In this document: positions 42,987-50,680 of the stretch, piece by piece
Position numbering within the stretch: the stretch's first letter is position 1
Layout: every line of letters begins with the position of its first letter
Source: Luteococcus sp048595755
Lineage (GTDB): Bacteria > Actinomycetota > Actinomycetes > Propionibacteriales > Propionibacteriaceae
DNA length: 64,000 nucleotides
Assembly (NCBI RefSeq): GCF_048595755.1
Contig: NZ_CP184360.1
Location: 434,001-498,000 of the forward strand
Reading direction: 5' to 3'
The notes under the pieces: generated by a model
The model's database searches: none
What the model saw: the letters and a program-made list of their open reading frames with translations, nothing else
Told to the model about the DNA's origin: nothing
Translations under genes and position numbers: made by a program

Positions 42987-44858
42987 TCAGCCCTGCTGGC
43001 TGATCATGCTCTGCGCGAAGAAGTCGGTGATCTCCTCACGCGCGCTCAACGGCAACACGTGCGCGATGTACATGTCCGGGCGCTGGATCACCAGGGCACC
43101 ATCCCGGGAGATCTCGCGCTCGTCGAAGATGTCGGCGCTGGGATCGGCGGCGAAGACCTCCTCGCGGTCGGTGAGCTGGTACGGCCCCATCTTCGGCAGG
43201 AAGTAGGACGGCACGTCGGCCAGCTCCACCTCCGTGTAGGGCTGCTGGTAGATCACCTTGGCGTCGAAGACGCTGTTGATGTCCGCGCCCTGCGGGGTGA
43301 ACTTGCGTACCGGGGAGTCCTCGGACTTCTCCAGCCACTCGGCCAGTTCGGCCACCGCCGTCCGATCCTGGTCGGCGAAGGCATACAGGCGCCAGCGACC
43401 ATCGGCCTCGAACAGGTGGCCCAGCTCACGCGGCGAGGTGTCGGCCACCCGACGCACGAGGTTGGACTGGAAGGCCTTGCCGATCTGGAAGCCCTTGGCC
43501 AGATCCTGGTGGGTGCTTTCGCCGATGACCGGCGAGGCCGGGTACTGGGTGGCGAAGCCATTGGGGAACTCGGCGTTGTCGATGTAGAAACGGCCGATGT
43601 CCTGCGGATCGTCGAGCTCCTCGGGACGCTTCGACATCATGCCCGACCAGGCCTTGTCGAAGGCGATGAGCTCCTCGGCGATCTGCTGGCGCTCGGCGGA
43701 GTAGGTGGCCAGCAGCGACGGATCGCTGCGTCCCTCGAGCACTTGGCCCAGCTTCCACGCGATGTTCCAACCGTCCTGCATGGACACGTTCATGCCCTGA
43801 CCGGCCTTCGCGCTGTGGGTGTGGCAGGCATCGCCGGCGATGAAGACGCGGGGATTCTGGCTGCCGATCCGGTCCACCGGGACGTCGTCGAACTTCTTGG
43901 CGACGGTGTGGCGCACCTCGTAGACGGAGTACCAGGTGACCTCCTTCACGTCGAGCGTGTAGGGATGCAGGATCTTGTTGGCGCGCTCGGCGGCCTCCTG
44001 CCAGGTGGTGGCGCGCAGCTCGGCACGGTTGCTGTCGTCGATGTTGCCCAGCGAGACGTAGTAGCGGGTCAGGAAGCCGCCCTCACGGGGGATCAGCAGG
44101 ATGGTGCCGTCCTTGTCGGACTGGATGCCGCACTTCTGGCGGACGTCGGGGAAGGTCGTCTCGGCGAGCACGTCCATGACTGCCCAGGCGTGGGCCGACG
44201 GGTCGCGCTGCAGCTCGATGTCGGTGCAGGCGCGCACCTTGCTGCGCGCCCCGTCACACCCGACGACGTACTTGGCCCGCACCGTGCGCTCCTCGCCCTT
44301 GGGGTCGAGCAGCTTGACGCTGACCGGGTACTCCTGCGACTCGTCGGTCTCCAGCGAGAGGAACTCATACCCGTAGTTGGGCTTGATCTTGGCCGGGCCA
44401 CGCTCGGCATATTCGGCGTAGTAGTCGATGATGCGGGCTTGGTTCACGATGATGAAGGGGAACTCGCTGACCGTCGACGGCGGGTCCTCGGCGCGCACGC
44501 CGCGCATGATCTCGGTGGGGTCGTCGGGCTTGGGGCCCCAGAAGTGCACGTCGACGAGGCGGTGGGCCTCGGCATTGATCCGGTCGTAGAAGCCGAAGGC
44601 CTGGAAGGTCTCACAGCTGCGGGCCCACAGGCCGTCGGCGCGGCCCACCTCGAGACGCCCCGGGCGGCTGTCGATGATGCGGGTGTGGATGTTCGGGTAG
44701 TTGGTGAGCTGGGCCGCCTGGATGATGCCGGCAGGACCCGCCCCGACGATGAGCACGTCCATCGTGTCCGGCAGCTCTTCGGTGCGGTCGACCCCGGTGC
44801 CCTTGGGGTCCTTGACGAGCGGATCGTGCGCGACGTAACCGTGGTGGTGGTACTGCAT
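42987..44858 (-). CDS. FAD-dependent aromatic monooxygenase (phenol 2-monooxygenase type), 623 aa
   Basis: A large group A flavoprotein hydroxylase. FAD-binding motifs are DVLIVGAGPAGIIQAAQL near residue 35, CDGARSKVRA in the middle and AGDACHTHSAKAGQGMNVSM. The C-terminal ~170 residues form the thioredoxin-like domain found in phenol 2-monooxygenase and 3-hydroxybenzoate 4-monooxygenase. The N-terminal HHHGYVAHDPLVKDPKGTG extension occurs in the 3-hydroxybenzoate enzymes. Substrate is thus probably a phenol or hydroxybenzoate, but no ring-cleavage genes adjoin it. ATG 44858; transcribed alone, with terminator. Confidence 0.85.
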   Translation of the reverse strand: MQYHHHGYVAHDPLVKDPKGTGVDRTEELPDTMDVLIVGAGPAGIIQAAQLTNYPNIHTRIIDSRPGRLEVGRADGLWARSCETFQAFGFYDRINAEAHRLVDVHFWGPKPDDPTEIMRGVRAEDPPSTVSEFPFIIVNQARIIDYYAEYAERGPAKIKPNYGYEFLSLETDESQEYPVSVKLLDPKGEERTVRAKYVVGCDGARSKVRACTDIELQRDPSAHAWAVMDVLAETTFPDVRQKCGIQSDKDGTILLIPREGGFLTRYYVSLGNIDDSNRAELRATTWQEAAERANKILHPYTLDVKEVTWYSVYEVRHTVAKKFDDVPVDRIGSQNPRVFIAGDACHTHSAKAGQGMNVSMQDGWNIAWKLGQVLEGRSDPSLLATYSAERQQIAEELIAFDKAWSGMMSKRPEELDDPQDIGRFYIDNAEFPNGFATQYPASPVIGESTHQDLAKGFQIGKAFQSNLVRRVADTSPRELGHLFEADGRWRLYAFADQDRTAVAELAEWLEKSEDSPVRKFTPQGADINSVFDAKVIYQQPYTEVELADVPSYFLPKMGPYQLTDREEVFAADPSADIFDEREISRDGALVIQRPDMYIAHVLPLSAREEITDFFAQSMISQQG

Positions 44859-45177
44859 GATTGGGTCCTGTCCTCGTTGACGCTGTGGTGATCGCCGATG
44901 CCCGCGCAACCTGTGCGGTTCGGCGCGGCCGGTGACAACAGCGACCGGAGCTCCAACGCCCCGGTCCGCTGATCTGGTGCCAACCTAGGCATCCTGCCGA
45001 TGGCGGTCCAATACCTGTTGCCTCTCAATCCCACGGTGGTCTGGATAAGTCCAAGTGACCGCGCATCCCAGGCAACAAACCGGGGCCTGCACTGCCCTTG
45101 GCCGCGTTCCACCTGTTGGTCCGCCGTCCAGACCCGCCCCCCGGACATAAGACCCGGACAAGACCCGGACAGAGGAC
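44859..45177. other. Intergenic region upstream of the monooxygenase gene
   Basis: No gene is visible in these 319 bp. They contain a short dyad TGCC-N6-GGCA (44978-44991) and three direct repeats of CCGGACA at 45141, 45154 and 45165 (spacing 13 and 11 bp), directly downstream of the double-kinase stop codon. Either could be a regulatory site for the monooxygenase. No convincing -10/-35 pair was found. Confidence 0.4.
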
Positions 45178-47421
45178 TCAGTAGGTACCCCGTGGCTTGT
45201 CGGGGAGCTTCATCCGCAACCTGGCCCACCCCTCGTCGGAATCCAGCTGCGCCCCCAGCTGCCCGGCCGTGCGAGTCCACAGGGCCACCTGCTCGTCATT
45301 CGGGTCGAGCACCACCAGCGTCGCGATGCCGTGGGACAGGGTCACCTTCACCTCCTGCTTGAAGTGGTCCGGCTTGCCGATCAGCGCCGTCCAGTGGGCC
45401 ACGGCATCCAGGAAGACCCGCTCCGCGGGGTGCACCGAGGGCGTGTTGATGTGCCACCCGTCGCGACGCAGGGTGTTCAGCACCGCCAGGATCTTGCCCT
45501 CATCCGGGCCGAGGATCAGCTCGTCGCGCAAGGTGGCCTCGAGCAGGAGCGCCTGGTCGATCTGTTCCCGGGTGACGACGGAGCCTTCGGCGGCGACGGC
45601 CCTCATCAGGGGCATTGCCTCCCCGGTGACCTGCTGCGACCAGTGGTCCTGCAGTTGGGAGGAGTGGCGCAGCCGCGCGAGCCGCTGCCGACTCTCCTCG
45701 GCCAGGGCCCGCTGAGTGAAGTGTTCCGAGGCGAGGGTTACGAAGACGTCCAGCAGTGCGATGGTCATCAACACGTCGATGAGCGGGATCACCACGATCG
45801 GATAGAGCCGGAACCAGGCGAAGTCGGGTTCGCGCAGCAGGACCCCGATGCTGACCAGCAGCACCCATCCCGCCACCGCGACCAGCCCGAGGCGAACCCG
45901 TACGCTCAGCACCACCAGGTGCAGCAGTGCGGCCGAGACCCACATGGGCCACAGGTCGTGCGGGCTTGCCAGCTTGTCCAGGCCGGGCCCCACCGTCACC
46001 CAACCCGACCACACCAGCACCGAGGCGACAAAGACCAGACCCGCCATCCGTTCCGATGGTGGGTGCTCGATGAAGTACCACGAATACCAGGCCCCGATGA
46101 CCAGCGCCGGCAGGACCACCAGCACGACGGGCCAGCCCCCGCCCAGGGGCGCCATCACCGGGATCGCGACCAGGGCTGCGGCCAGCGCCGGCCACGCGGA
46201 ACGCACCAGCAGGCGTCGCAGCAGGCGCTGGGTGCCGAGCACCCACGCCGGCTCGGGCTGCGAGGCCTCGGGCAGGGGCCAGCTCAGGACCACCTCGGTG
46301 CCCTGACCGGGAGCGCTGGTGACCCGCGCCGCGCCACCCAAGGCCGCCATCAGCTCCCGCACCGAGCTGCGCAGCCCCAGCCGGGAGCTCGGAACACGAT
46401 CGGGCCGAAAACCGACACCGTCATCGCGTACCACCACGCGTTGGGCCGGATCGTCGCGCAGCTCGACGGTGATGGTGTTCGCCTTGGCATGGGCACTCGC
46501 ATTCAGCAGTGCCTCATGCGCGGCCGCCGCCATGGCGTGCGCGACGTCCACCGGCACCGCCCCGGCATCGCCACGCGGCTCGATGCCCAGGGACTGCACC
46601 AGTTCGTCGGCACGCAGCAGGTCACGCACGGAGGCTGCCGGCTCGGTCGCCCGGGGGCGGGCCAGTTCATGCAGGGCCACCCGACACTCTTCCTGGGCCA
46701 TCTGCGCGGTGACCTCGCCGTCACCGATGCGCGAGATGGCGTGCAGGGCGTGCAGGACGTGGTCGTGCAGCAGCCGGGCGGCCTCCGCACGCTCGTACAA
46801 CTCGGCACGGTGCGCACCATCCGCCGTGAGGATGCCTTCGCGTTCGGCAATCTGGAGCTCCACGGAGTGTGCCACCCGACGCAGGGCGTCGCCCAGCAGC
46901 ATGACCACCAGCCCGGGCAGCAGGAACCACAGGGAGACCAGCAGTTCATGGCGCGGCGCTGGCCAGCTCCAGAACCACACCACCCCGAGGTTCATCAGGC
47001 CCAGGGCGGCGAAGATGCCCCAGACCACTCGGGGGTAGACGCGCGGAGGCAGCACCATGGTGGCCCAGAGGCACCAGGCCATCCCCAGGCCGCCCGGCGC
47101 CCACAGCTGACCACCGTCGCCATCGGCCCACTGCGGCATCAGGGTGAGGAAGGCAAGCACCAGCACTGCCCCGGAGCTCCAGAACCATCGGCTCGACAGG
47201 GGCTTGCGCAGCATTGCGACGAAGAGCATCACGAGGTGGACGAGGAAGCAGGCCACGGCCACCCAGGCGAGCGGGGTGCGATCAATGCTGGCCACCATGG
47301 CAGGCATGCTGATCAGGTAGACCACCAGGGCTGCAGCCAAGGCCAGGGAACGCGTCCAACGCCGCACCACGCGGGACGGGGAGGAACCCCCGCCCGCGGC
47401 GAGTCGAGACAACGACGCCAT
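45178..47421 (-). CDS. Unusual double-module membrane histidine kinase, 747 aa
   Basis: A membrane protein with NarL-type kinase features. Five or six helices (about 25-180) lead to a dimerisation helix with a likely phospho-accepting His (ARLLHDHVLHALHAIS, His219), then an ATPase domain with N-box HEALLNASAHAKANTITVEL, G1 VRDDGVGF (332-339) and LGLRSS. A second set of about five helices follows (410-560), then a second cytosolic part (565-747) whose LLLEATLRDELILGPDEGKI segment resembles a degenerate kinase domain. No response regulator is adjacent. ATG 47421 has AAGGAG at 6 nt. Signal and partner unknown. Confidence 0.75.
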   Translation of the reverse strand: MASLSRLAAGGGSSPSRVVRRWTRSLALAAALVVYLISMPAMVASIDRTPLAWVAVACFLVHLVMLFVAMLRKPLSSRWFWSSGAVLVLAFLTLMPQWADGDGGQLWAPGGLGMAWCLWATMVLPPRVYPRVVWGIFAALGLMNLGVVWFWSWPAPRHELLVSLWFLLPGLVVMLLGDALRRVAHSVELQIAEREGILTADGAHRAELYERAEAARLLHDHVLHALHAISRIGDGEVTAQMAQEECRVALHELARPRATEPAASVRDLLRADELVQSLGIEPRGDAGAVPVDVAHAMAAAAHEALLNASAHAKANTITVELRDDPAQRVVVRDDGVGFRPDRVPSSRLGLRSSVRELMAALGGAARVTSAPGQGTEVVLSWPLPEASQPEPAWVLGTQRLLRRLLVRSAWPALAAALVAIPVMAPLGGGWPVVLVVLPALVIGAWYSWYFIEHPPSERMAGLVFVASVLVWSGWVTVGPGLDKLASPHDLWPMWVSAALLHLVVLSVRVRLGLVAVAGWVLLVSIGVLLREPDFAWFRLYPIVVIPLIDVLMTIALLDVFVTLASEHFTQRALAEESRQRLARLRHSSQLQDHWSQQVTGEAMPLMRAVAAEGSVVTREQIDQALLLEATLRDELILGPDEGKILAVLNTLRRDGWHINTPSVHPAERVFLDAVAHWTALIGKPDHFKQEVKVTLSHGIATLVVLDPNDEQVALWTRTAGQLGAQLDSDEGWARLRMKLPDKPRGTY

Positions 47422-47435
47422 CTGGCGCTCCTTCC

Positions 47436-47469
47436 ACCTCTGTGAGACGACAACCTCTGTGAGACGACA
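47436..47469. repeat. 17-bp direct duplication upstream of the double kinase
   Basis: ACCTCTGTGAGACGACA occurs twice in tandem within 50 bp of the start codon, outside the ribosome binding site. Possible regulatory repeat or slippage duplication. Confidence 0.65.
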
Positions 47470-47594
47470 ACCGACCGGGCTGGACGAGACCGCACGGGAC
47501 AGGACTGCCGACATTCGACATGATCGGTTCCGTCAGGGTCAGGCACAGCTTCGGCGGGGTGACGGCACAGCCCTTGTACGCCCGCGGGAGTCGC

Positions 47595-47636
47595 TGTCTT
47601 GCAGGAACAGAACTGTGTCTTGCAGGAACAGAACTG
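47595..47636. repeat. 21-bp perfect tandem duplication
   Basis: The unit TGTCTTGCAGGAACAGAACT plus G is repeated exactly at 47595 and 47616, directly before the large hairpin at 47636. Confidence 0.8.
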
Positions 47637-47666
47637 GGCCCGGATGCCCCCCAGGCATCCGGGCCC
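47636..47666. terminator. Strong 13-bp hairpin with C-rich loop
   Basis: GGGCCCGGATGCC and its exact complement flank loop CCCCA. It has no U-tract. It may be a terminator or part of a structured RNA; see the hairpin array that follows. Confidence 0.5.
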
Positions 47667-47705
47667 ACAGGTCTGGTGGTCGAGATCCCCCGATTCCGAT
47701 CCACC

Positions 47706-47832
47706 GATTCCCCGAATCAGTGTGCGTCGCTCTCCCCCGAGAAGGACGCTCCCGGTTCCCCCGAACCAGGTGTTTGGGTTCCCCCGAACCCTCGTCGCCA
47801 GCAGTCACGCCCCCGAGCGGCTCCCCCGAGCC
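47706..47832. other. Array of five short hairpins with CCC(C) loops
   Basis: Small perfect dyads share a C-only loop but have different arms: GATTC-CCC-GAATC (47706), TCTC-CCCC-GAGA (47731), GGTTC-CCCC-GAACC (47754), GGGTTC-CCCC-GAACCC (47776) and GGCTC-CCCC-GAGCC (47819). The arms co-vary, which suggests selection for structure. No coding sequence with credible composition covers this region. Confidence 0.5.
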
Positions 47833-47946
47833 TCCCCCGTGACTGCCTCGGCACCGTCTCCCCGATCGGGTGCCTTGCGATGACTCAAGACTGGCGATTT
47901 GCCCACAGTGAACACAAGTGGGCGGTGCAGTCGTCATTGGCCTGCA

Positions 47947-47963
47947 CTTCAGCTGTGCTTCAG
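47947..47963. promoter_or_regulatory. CTTCAG direct repeat, 11-bp spacing, site 1
   Basis: CTTCAG at 47947 and 47958. The same pair recurs at 48070/48081. Spacing fits an OmpR-family regulator. Confidence 0.5.
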
Positions 47964-47964
47964 T

Positions 47965-48030
47965 TTGGGGTCACGCAATGTCCCCCCATGGGGGGACAAA
48001 TGGCCCCCGAAGGCCCCGCGGGGCCTCTTT
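47965..48030 (+). ncRNA. Candidate small RNA with C-run hairpin and terminator (6C-like)
   Basis: A perfect 20-bp dyad (47979-47998; arms TGTCCCCCC/GGGGGGACA) is followed by a C-run (GGCCCCCGA) and then a classic intrinsic terminator (AGGCCCC/GGGGCCT, 48011-48026, then CTTT). Actinobacterial 6C RNAs have C-run hairpins followed by such a terminator, but the match to that family is by pattern only, and the 5' end is a guess. It could instead be the end of a longer transcript that includes the hairpin array at 47636-47832. Confidence 0.35.
48011..48030 (+). terminator. Intrinsic terminator in non-coding region
   Basis: 7-bp arms AGGCCCC/GGGGCCT followed by CTTT on the plus strand. No protein-coding gene ends here, so it implies a non-coding transcript. 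Confidence 0.6.
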
Positions 48031-48069
48031 CACGGTCACCTGATCACGTGACAAGCCCTTTCGGGCGAT

Positions 48070-48157
48070 GTTCAGCTCCGCTTCAGCAAGAACCGACAGG
48101 CCACGACCGTCCGCCGCCTGGTCCATTGCGACGAGCGCGTGGCCGAAGCACTACCGT
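48070..48157 (+). promoter_or_regulatory. Promoter region of the antiporter-family gene with CTTCAG site 2
   Basis: GTTCAG/CTTCAG at 48070 and 48081 (11 bp apart) and a possible -10 TACCGT at 48152-48157, 29 nt before the start codon. Confidence 0.45.
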
Positions 48158-48186
48158 GACCACGTTTCCTTTCTCTGGAGTAGCCC

Positions 48187-49512
48187 ATGAATGCCGTCGT
48201 CCTGGCCGTTGTCATCATGCTCGCCCTGTCCTTCGCGAGGGTCCACGTGGTGATCTCACTCATCATCGGAGCCCTGGTGGGCGGGATCAGTGCCGGCATG
48301 GGCATGACCCGCACCATGGAGTCCTTCACCGAGGGCATCGCCAACGGCGCCTCCATCGCGTTGAGCTATGTGATGCTGGGCGCCTTCGCCGTGGCGATCG
48401 CCCGCTCCGGCATGCCGCAGGCCTTCGCCAGCTGGGTGATCCGCAAGGCCAATGACGGGGACGGCAGCCGCGGCAAGTTCCTCAAGTGGGGGCTGCTGGG
48501 GACGGTGCTGGCGGCCGCGATCATGAGCCAGAACCTGGTGCCGATTCACATCGCCTTCATCCCGCTGCTGATCCCGCCCCTGCTGCTGGTCTTCAACCGC
48601 TTCGACGTGGACCGTCGCCTGTTGGCCTGCATCATGACCTTCGGCCTGGTCACCACCTACATGTACCTGCCCTACGGCTTCGGCAATGTCTTCCTCAACG
48701 ACATCCTGTTGGCGAACATCAACCAGGCCGGCCTGGACACCAGCAACATCAACGTGATGAGTGCCATGGGGATCCCCGCCCTGGGCATGCTCTGTGGTCT
48801 GCTCGTCGCCGTCCTGGTGAGCTACCGCAAGCCGCGCAGCTACCAGGACCGCCCCGTCGAGGGCCAGGGCGACGTCCACCTGGACGAGCCCGTCAGCAAG
48901 TACCACATCGCCATTGCCCTGCTGGCCGTGGTGCTGTGCCTGGTGGTTCAGATCTGGGCCGATTCGCTGCTGTTGGGTGCCCTGGTGGGCTTTGCCGTCT
49001 TCGTGGCGGCTCGCGTCATCAAGTGGAGCGAGGCCGACGGAGTCTTCGACTCGGGCATGAAGATGATGGCGATGATCGGCTTCATCATGATCTCCGCCCA
49101 GGGCTTCGCGCAGGTGATGAAGGACACCGGCCAGGTCGAATCGCTGGTCACCGCCAGCGCCAAGGCCTTCGGCGACTCCCACCTGATGGCGGCCTTCGTC
49201 ATGCTGCTGGTGGGGTTGCTGGTCACCATGGGGATCGGCAGCTCCTTCAGCACGCTGCCGATCATCACGACGATCTTCGTCCCGCTGTGCCTGCAGATGG
49301 GCTTCTCGCCGTTGGCGACGGTCTCGATCATCGGCACCGCCGGCGCGCTGGGCGATGCCGGCTCCCCCGCCTCGGACTCGACGCTGGGCCCCACCTCCGG
49401 TCTGAACGCCGACGGCCAGCATGACCACATCCGCGACACCGTGCTGCCCACCTTCCTGCACTTCAACCTGCCCCTGCTGGCTGCCGGGTGTGTCGCCGCG
49501 ATGGTGCTGTGA
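48187..49512 (+). CDS. Na+/H+ antiporter family transporter (YuiF-like), 441 aa
   Basis: A 10-12 helix secondary transporter of the Na+/H+ antiporter/YuiF group in the ion-transporter superfamily. The signature is the C-terminal GDAGSPASDSTLGPTSGLNA plus DGQHDHIRDTVLPTF, with MGIGSSFSTLPIITTIFVPL before it and SQNLVPIHIAFIPLLIPPLL in the first half. YuiF of Bacillus has been linked to histidine uptake; others are annotated as Na+/H+ antiporters. The substrate here is undetermined. ATG 48187 with GGAG at 6 nt. Monocistronic. Confidence 0.85.
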   Translation: MNAVVLAVVIMLALSFARVHVVISLIIGALVGGISAGMGMTRTMESFTEGIANGASIALSYVMLGAFAVAIARSGMPQAFASWVIRKANDGDGSRGKFLKWGLLGTVLAAAIMSQNLVPIHIAFIPLLIPPLLLVFNRFDVDRRLLACIMTFGLVTTYMYLPYGFGNVFLNDILLANINQAGLDTSNINVMSAMGIPALGMLCGLLVAVLVSYRKPRSYQDRPVEGQGDVHLDEPVSKYHIAIALLAVVLCLVVQIWADSLLLGALVGFAVFVAARVIKWSEADGVFDSGMKMMAMIGFIMISAQGFAQVMKDTGQVESLVTASAKAFGDSHLMAAFVMLLVGLLVTMGIGSSFSTLPIITTIFVPLCLQMGFSPLATVSIIGTAGALGDAGSPASDSTLGPTSGLNADGQHDHIRDTVLPTFLHFNLPLLAAGCVAAMVL

Positions 49513-49579
49513 TGTCTGCTCGGCACGGCTGAGAACTCACCCGGGAGGCCTCTTCCTGCCCCTCTCCTGTGCATAGGCT

Positions 49580-49716
49580 TAGACTCGCGCACGGCACCTG
49601 GCCCTCCAGACGGAGGGAAGATTCCTTCCTGAACAGGAGACGCCCGTAGCCAGAGGCTGGTTATGTCGGTCATCGTGCTGGAATGACAGGGCCCCCTGCG
49701 ATGCCACCATGGGCGC
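49580..49716 (+). promoter_or_regulatory. Putative promoter and structured leader before the 191-aa protein gene
   Basis: TAGACT (49580-49585) is a likely -10. The following ~125 nt can fold into successive short hairpins: CCCTCC/GGAGGG (49602-49617), TCCT/AGGA (49627-49638) and AGCC/GGCT. I cannot match it to a riboswitch class. Alternatively the gene has its own promoter closer in. Confidence 0.35.
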
Positions 49717-50292
49717 ATGAGCCAGCCCGTCCTGCCGTCTGCGCGCGCGTGCATTCCCGCCGCGATCGGGGCTGGACTGTGTTCGCTGGCCCTCTTGCTG
49801 GCACTTGCCTCGTCACTGCTGGGTGGACCCCGGCACGGCTTCCTGAACGCCGAGCTGCTGCCCGCACCCGGCCAGCTGGTCGTGGCCGGCGTCACGGCCC
49901 TGGCCACTGGGGTGCTGGTGGCCTGTCACCACCCCTCCAGCGCGGCGCTGACGATGGTGGCGGGGCTGGTGTTGCTGGCCACTCTCCTGCTGACCAACAG
50001 CCCGGTCACCACCCAGTCACGGCAGGGTGCCTACCTGTCACCCGACCGCAGCAGGCAGCTGGTGCTTGCCCAGGATGACGGGCCGGCACGAAGCACGCGC
50101 CTGAGGCTGCAGGAGAACCAGGGCGCCACCAGCCGCTACTGGACCCTGGGTTGTTCGCCCGAGCAGCAGATTGACGGCCTGCGCTGGCTGTCCAATGACC
50201 TGGTCGAGGTGCGCGTCGACGGAATCACCGAACAGGTGCACGTGGGGCCCGACGGCCCGCTCAACACCCCGTCTCGGCTTCGACACTGCTGA
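49717..50292 (+). CDS. Hypothetical membrane protein, 191 aa
   Basis: No family is recognised. Three hydrophobic segments (about 10-35, 50-70 and 76-95) precede a soluble C-terminal part with beta character (GAYLSPDRSRQLVLAQDDG, RYWTLGCSPEQQIDGLRWL, NDLVEVRVDGITEQVHVGPD). The last part looks like a repeated sheet domain exposed to one side of the membrane. Its 3' end overlaps the 3' end of the converging alkyltransferase-like gene by 32 bp. Confidence 0.65.
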   Translation: MSQPVLPSARACIPAAIGAGLCSLALLLALASSLLGGPRHGFLNAELLPAPGQLVVAGVTALATGVLVACHHPSSAALTMVAGLVLLATLLLTNSPVTTQSRQGAYLSPDRSRQLVLAQDDGPARSTRLRLQENQGATSRYWTLGCSPEQQIDGLRWLSNDLVEVRVDGITEQVHVGPDGPLNTPSRLRHC

Positions 50293-50629
50293 GCGCCCGC
50301 ACCTCGGCGGCCACGGCCACCGCAGCACGGTACAGCTGCTCGTCCGGCCAGCGGTGCACGGTGATCCGGCAGCCGCGCCCCGACGGCAGCAGCGCGATCC
50401 CCTCGGCCTGCCACCGGCGGCGAGCCTGCGGCAGCAAAGCCTCGGGCAGCTGGCCCGCCGCATTGGTCACTCGCCACCAGGGCACCTCACTGCCCCACTG
50501 CGCCATGATCCGACCCACCTGCCGCGGACCCGTGCCCACGGCCGCGGCCACGTCGCCATAGCTCACCACGCTGCCCGCCGGGACCAGCTCGACCACGCGC
50601 AACACGCGCTCCACCAGTGCGTCGTCCAC
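50261..50629 (-). CDS. Alkyltransferase-like (ATL) protein, 122 aa
   Basis: A small DNA-binding protein of the O6-alkylguanine alkyltransferase fold. The active-site PCHRV of true methyltransferases is PWWRV here: Cys is replaced by Trp51, so it cannot accept an alkyl group. ATL proteins bind O6-alkylguanine, flip it out and hand the lesion to nucleotide-excision repair. The Tyr in VVSYGDVAAAVG and the Arg finger (GRIMAQ, Arg40) are kept. GTG 50629 lies 6 nt after TAGGCT. Independent of neighbours, and overlaps a converging gene by 32 bp. Confidence 0.9.
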   Translation of the reverse strand: MDDALVERVLRVVELVPAGSVVSYGDVAAAVGTGPRQVGRIMAQWGSEVPWWRVTNAAGQLPEALLPQARRRWQAEGIALLPSGRGCRITVHRWPDEQLYRAAVAVAAEVRALSSVEAETGC

Positions 50630-50635
50630 CCCGCC

Positions 50636-50641
50636 AGCCTA
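50636..50641 (-). promoter_or_regulatory. -10 element TAGGCT of the ATL gene (leaderless)
   Basis: TAGGCT on the minus strand is 6 nt before GTG 50629, with no ribosome binding site. Confidence 0.55.
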
Positions 50642-50680
50642 GGCAGCCGCACCACGAATCACTGCAGACCGTGCGGCAGC

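Noticed and set aside
47520..48455. Open frame of 311 codons through the non-coding region into the antiporter gene
   Set aside because: Contains tandem-duplicated peptides from the DNA repeats, has no ribosome binding site or family, and overlaps the antiporter gene in another frame.
49527..49542. GGCTGAGAACTCACCC, like part of a TPP riboswitch
   Set aside because: The other essential thi-box elements (GAACCTGAT and the distal AGGGA) are missing, and it sits just after a stop codon before a non-thiamine gene.
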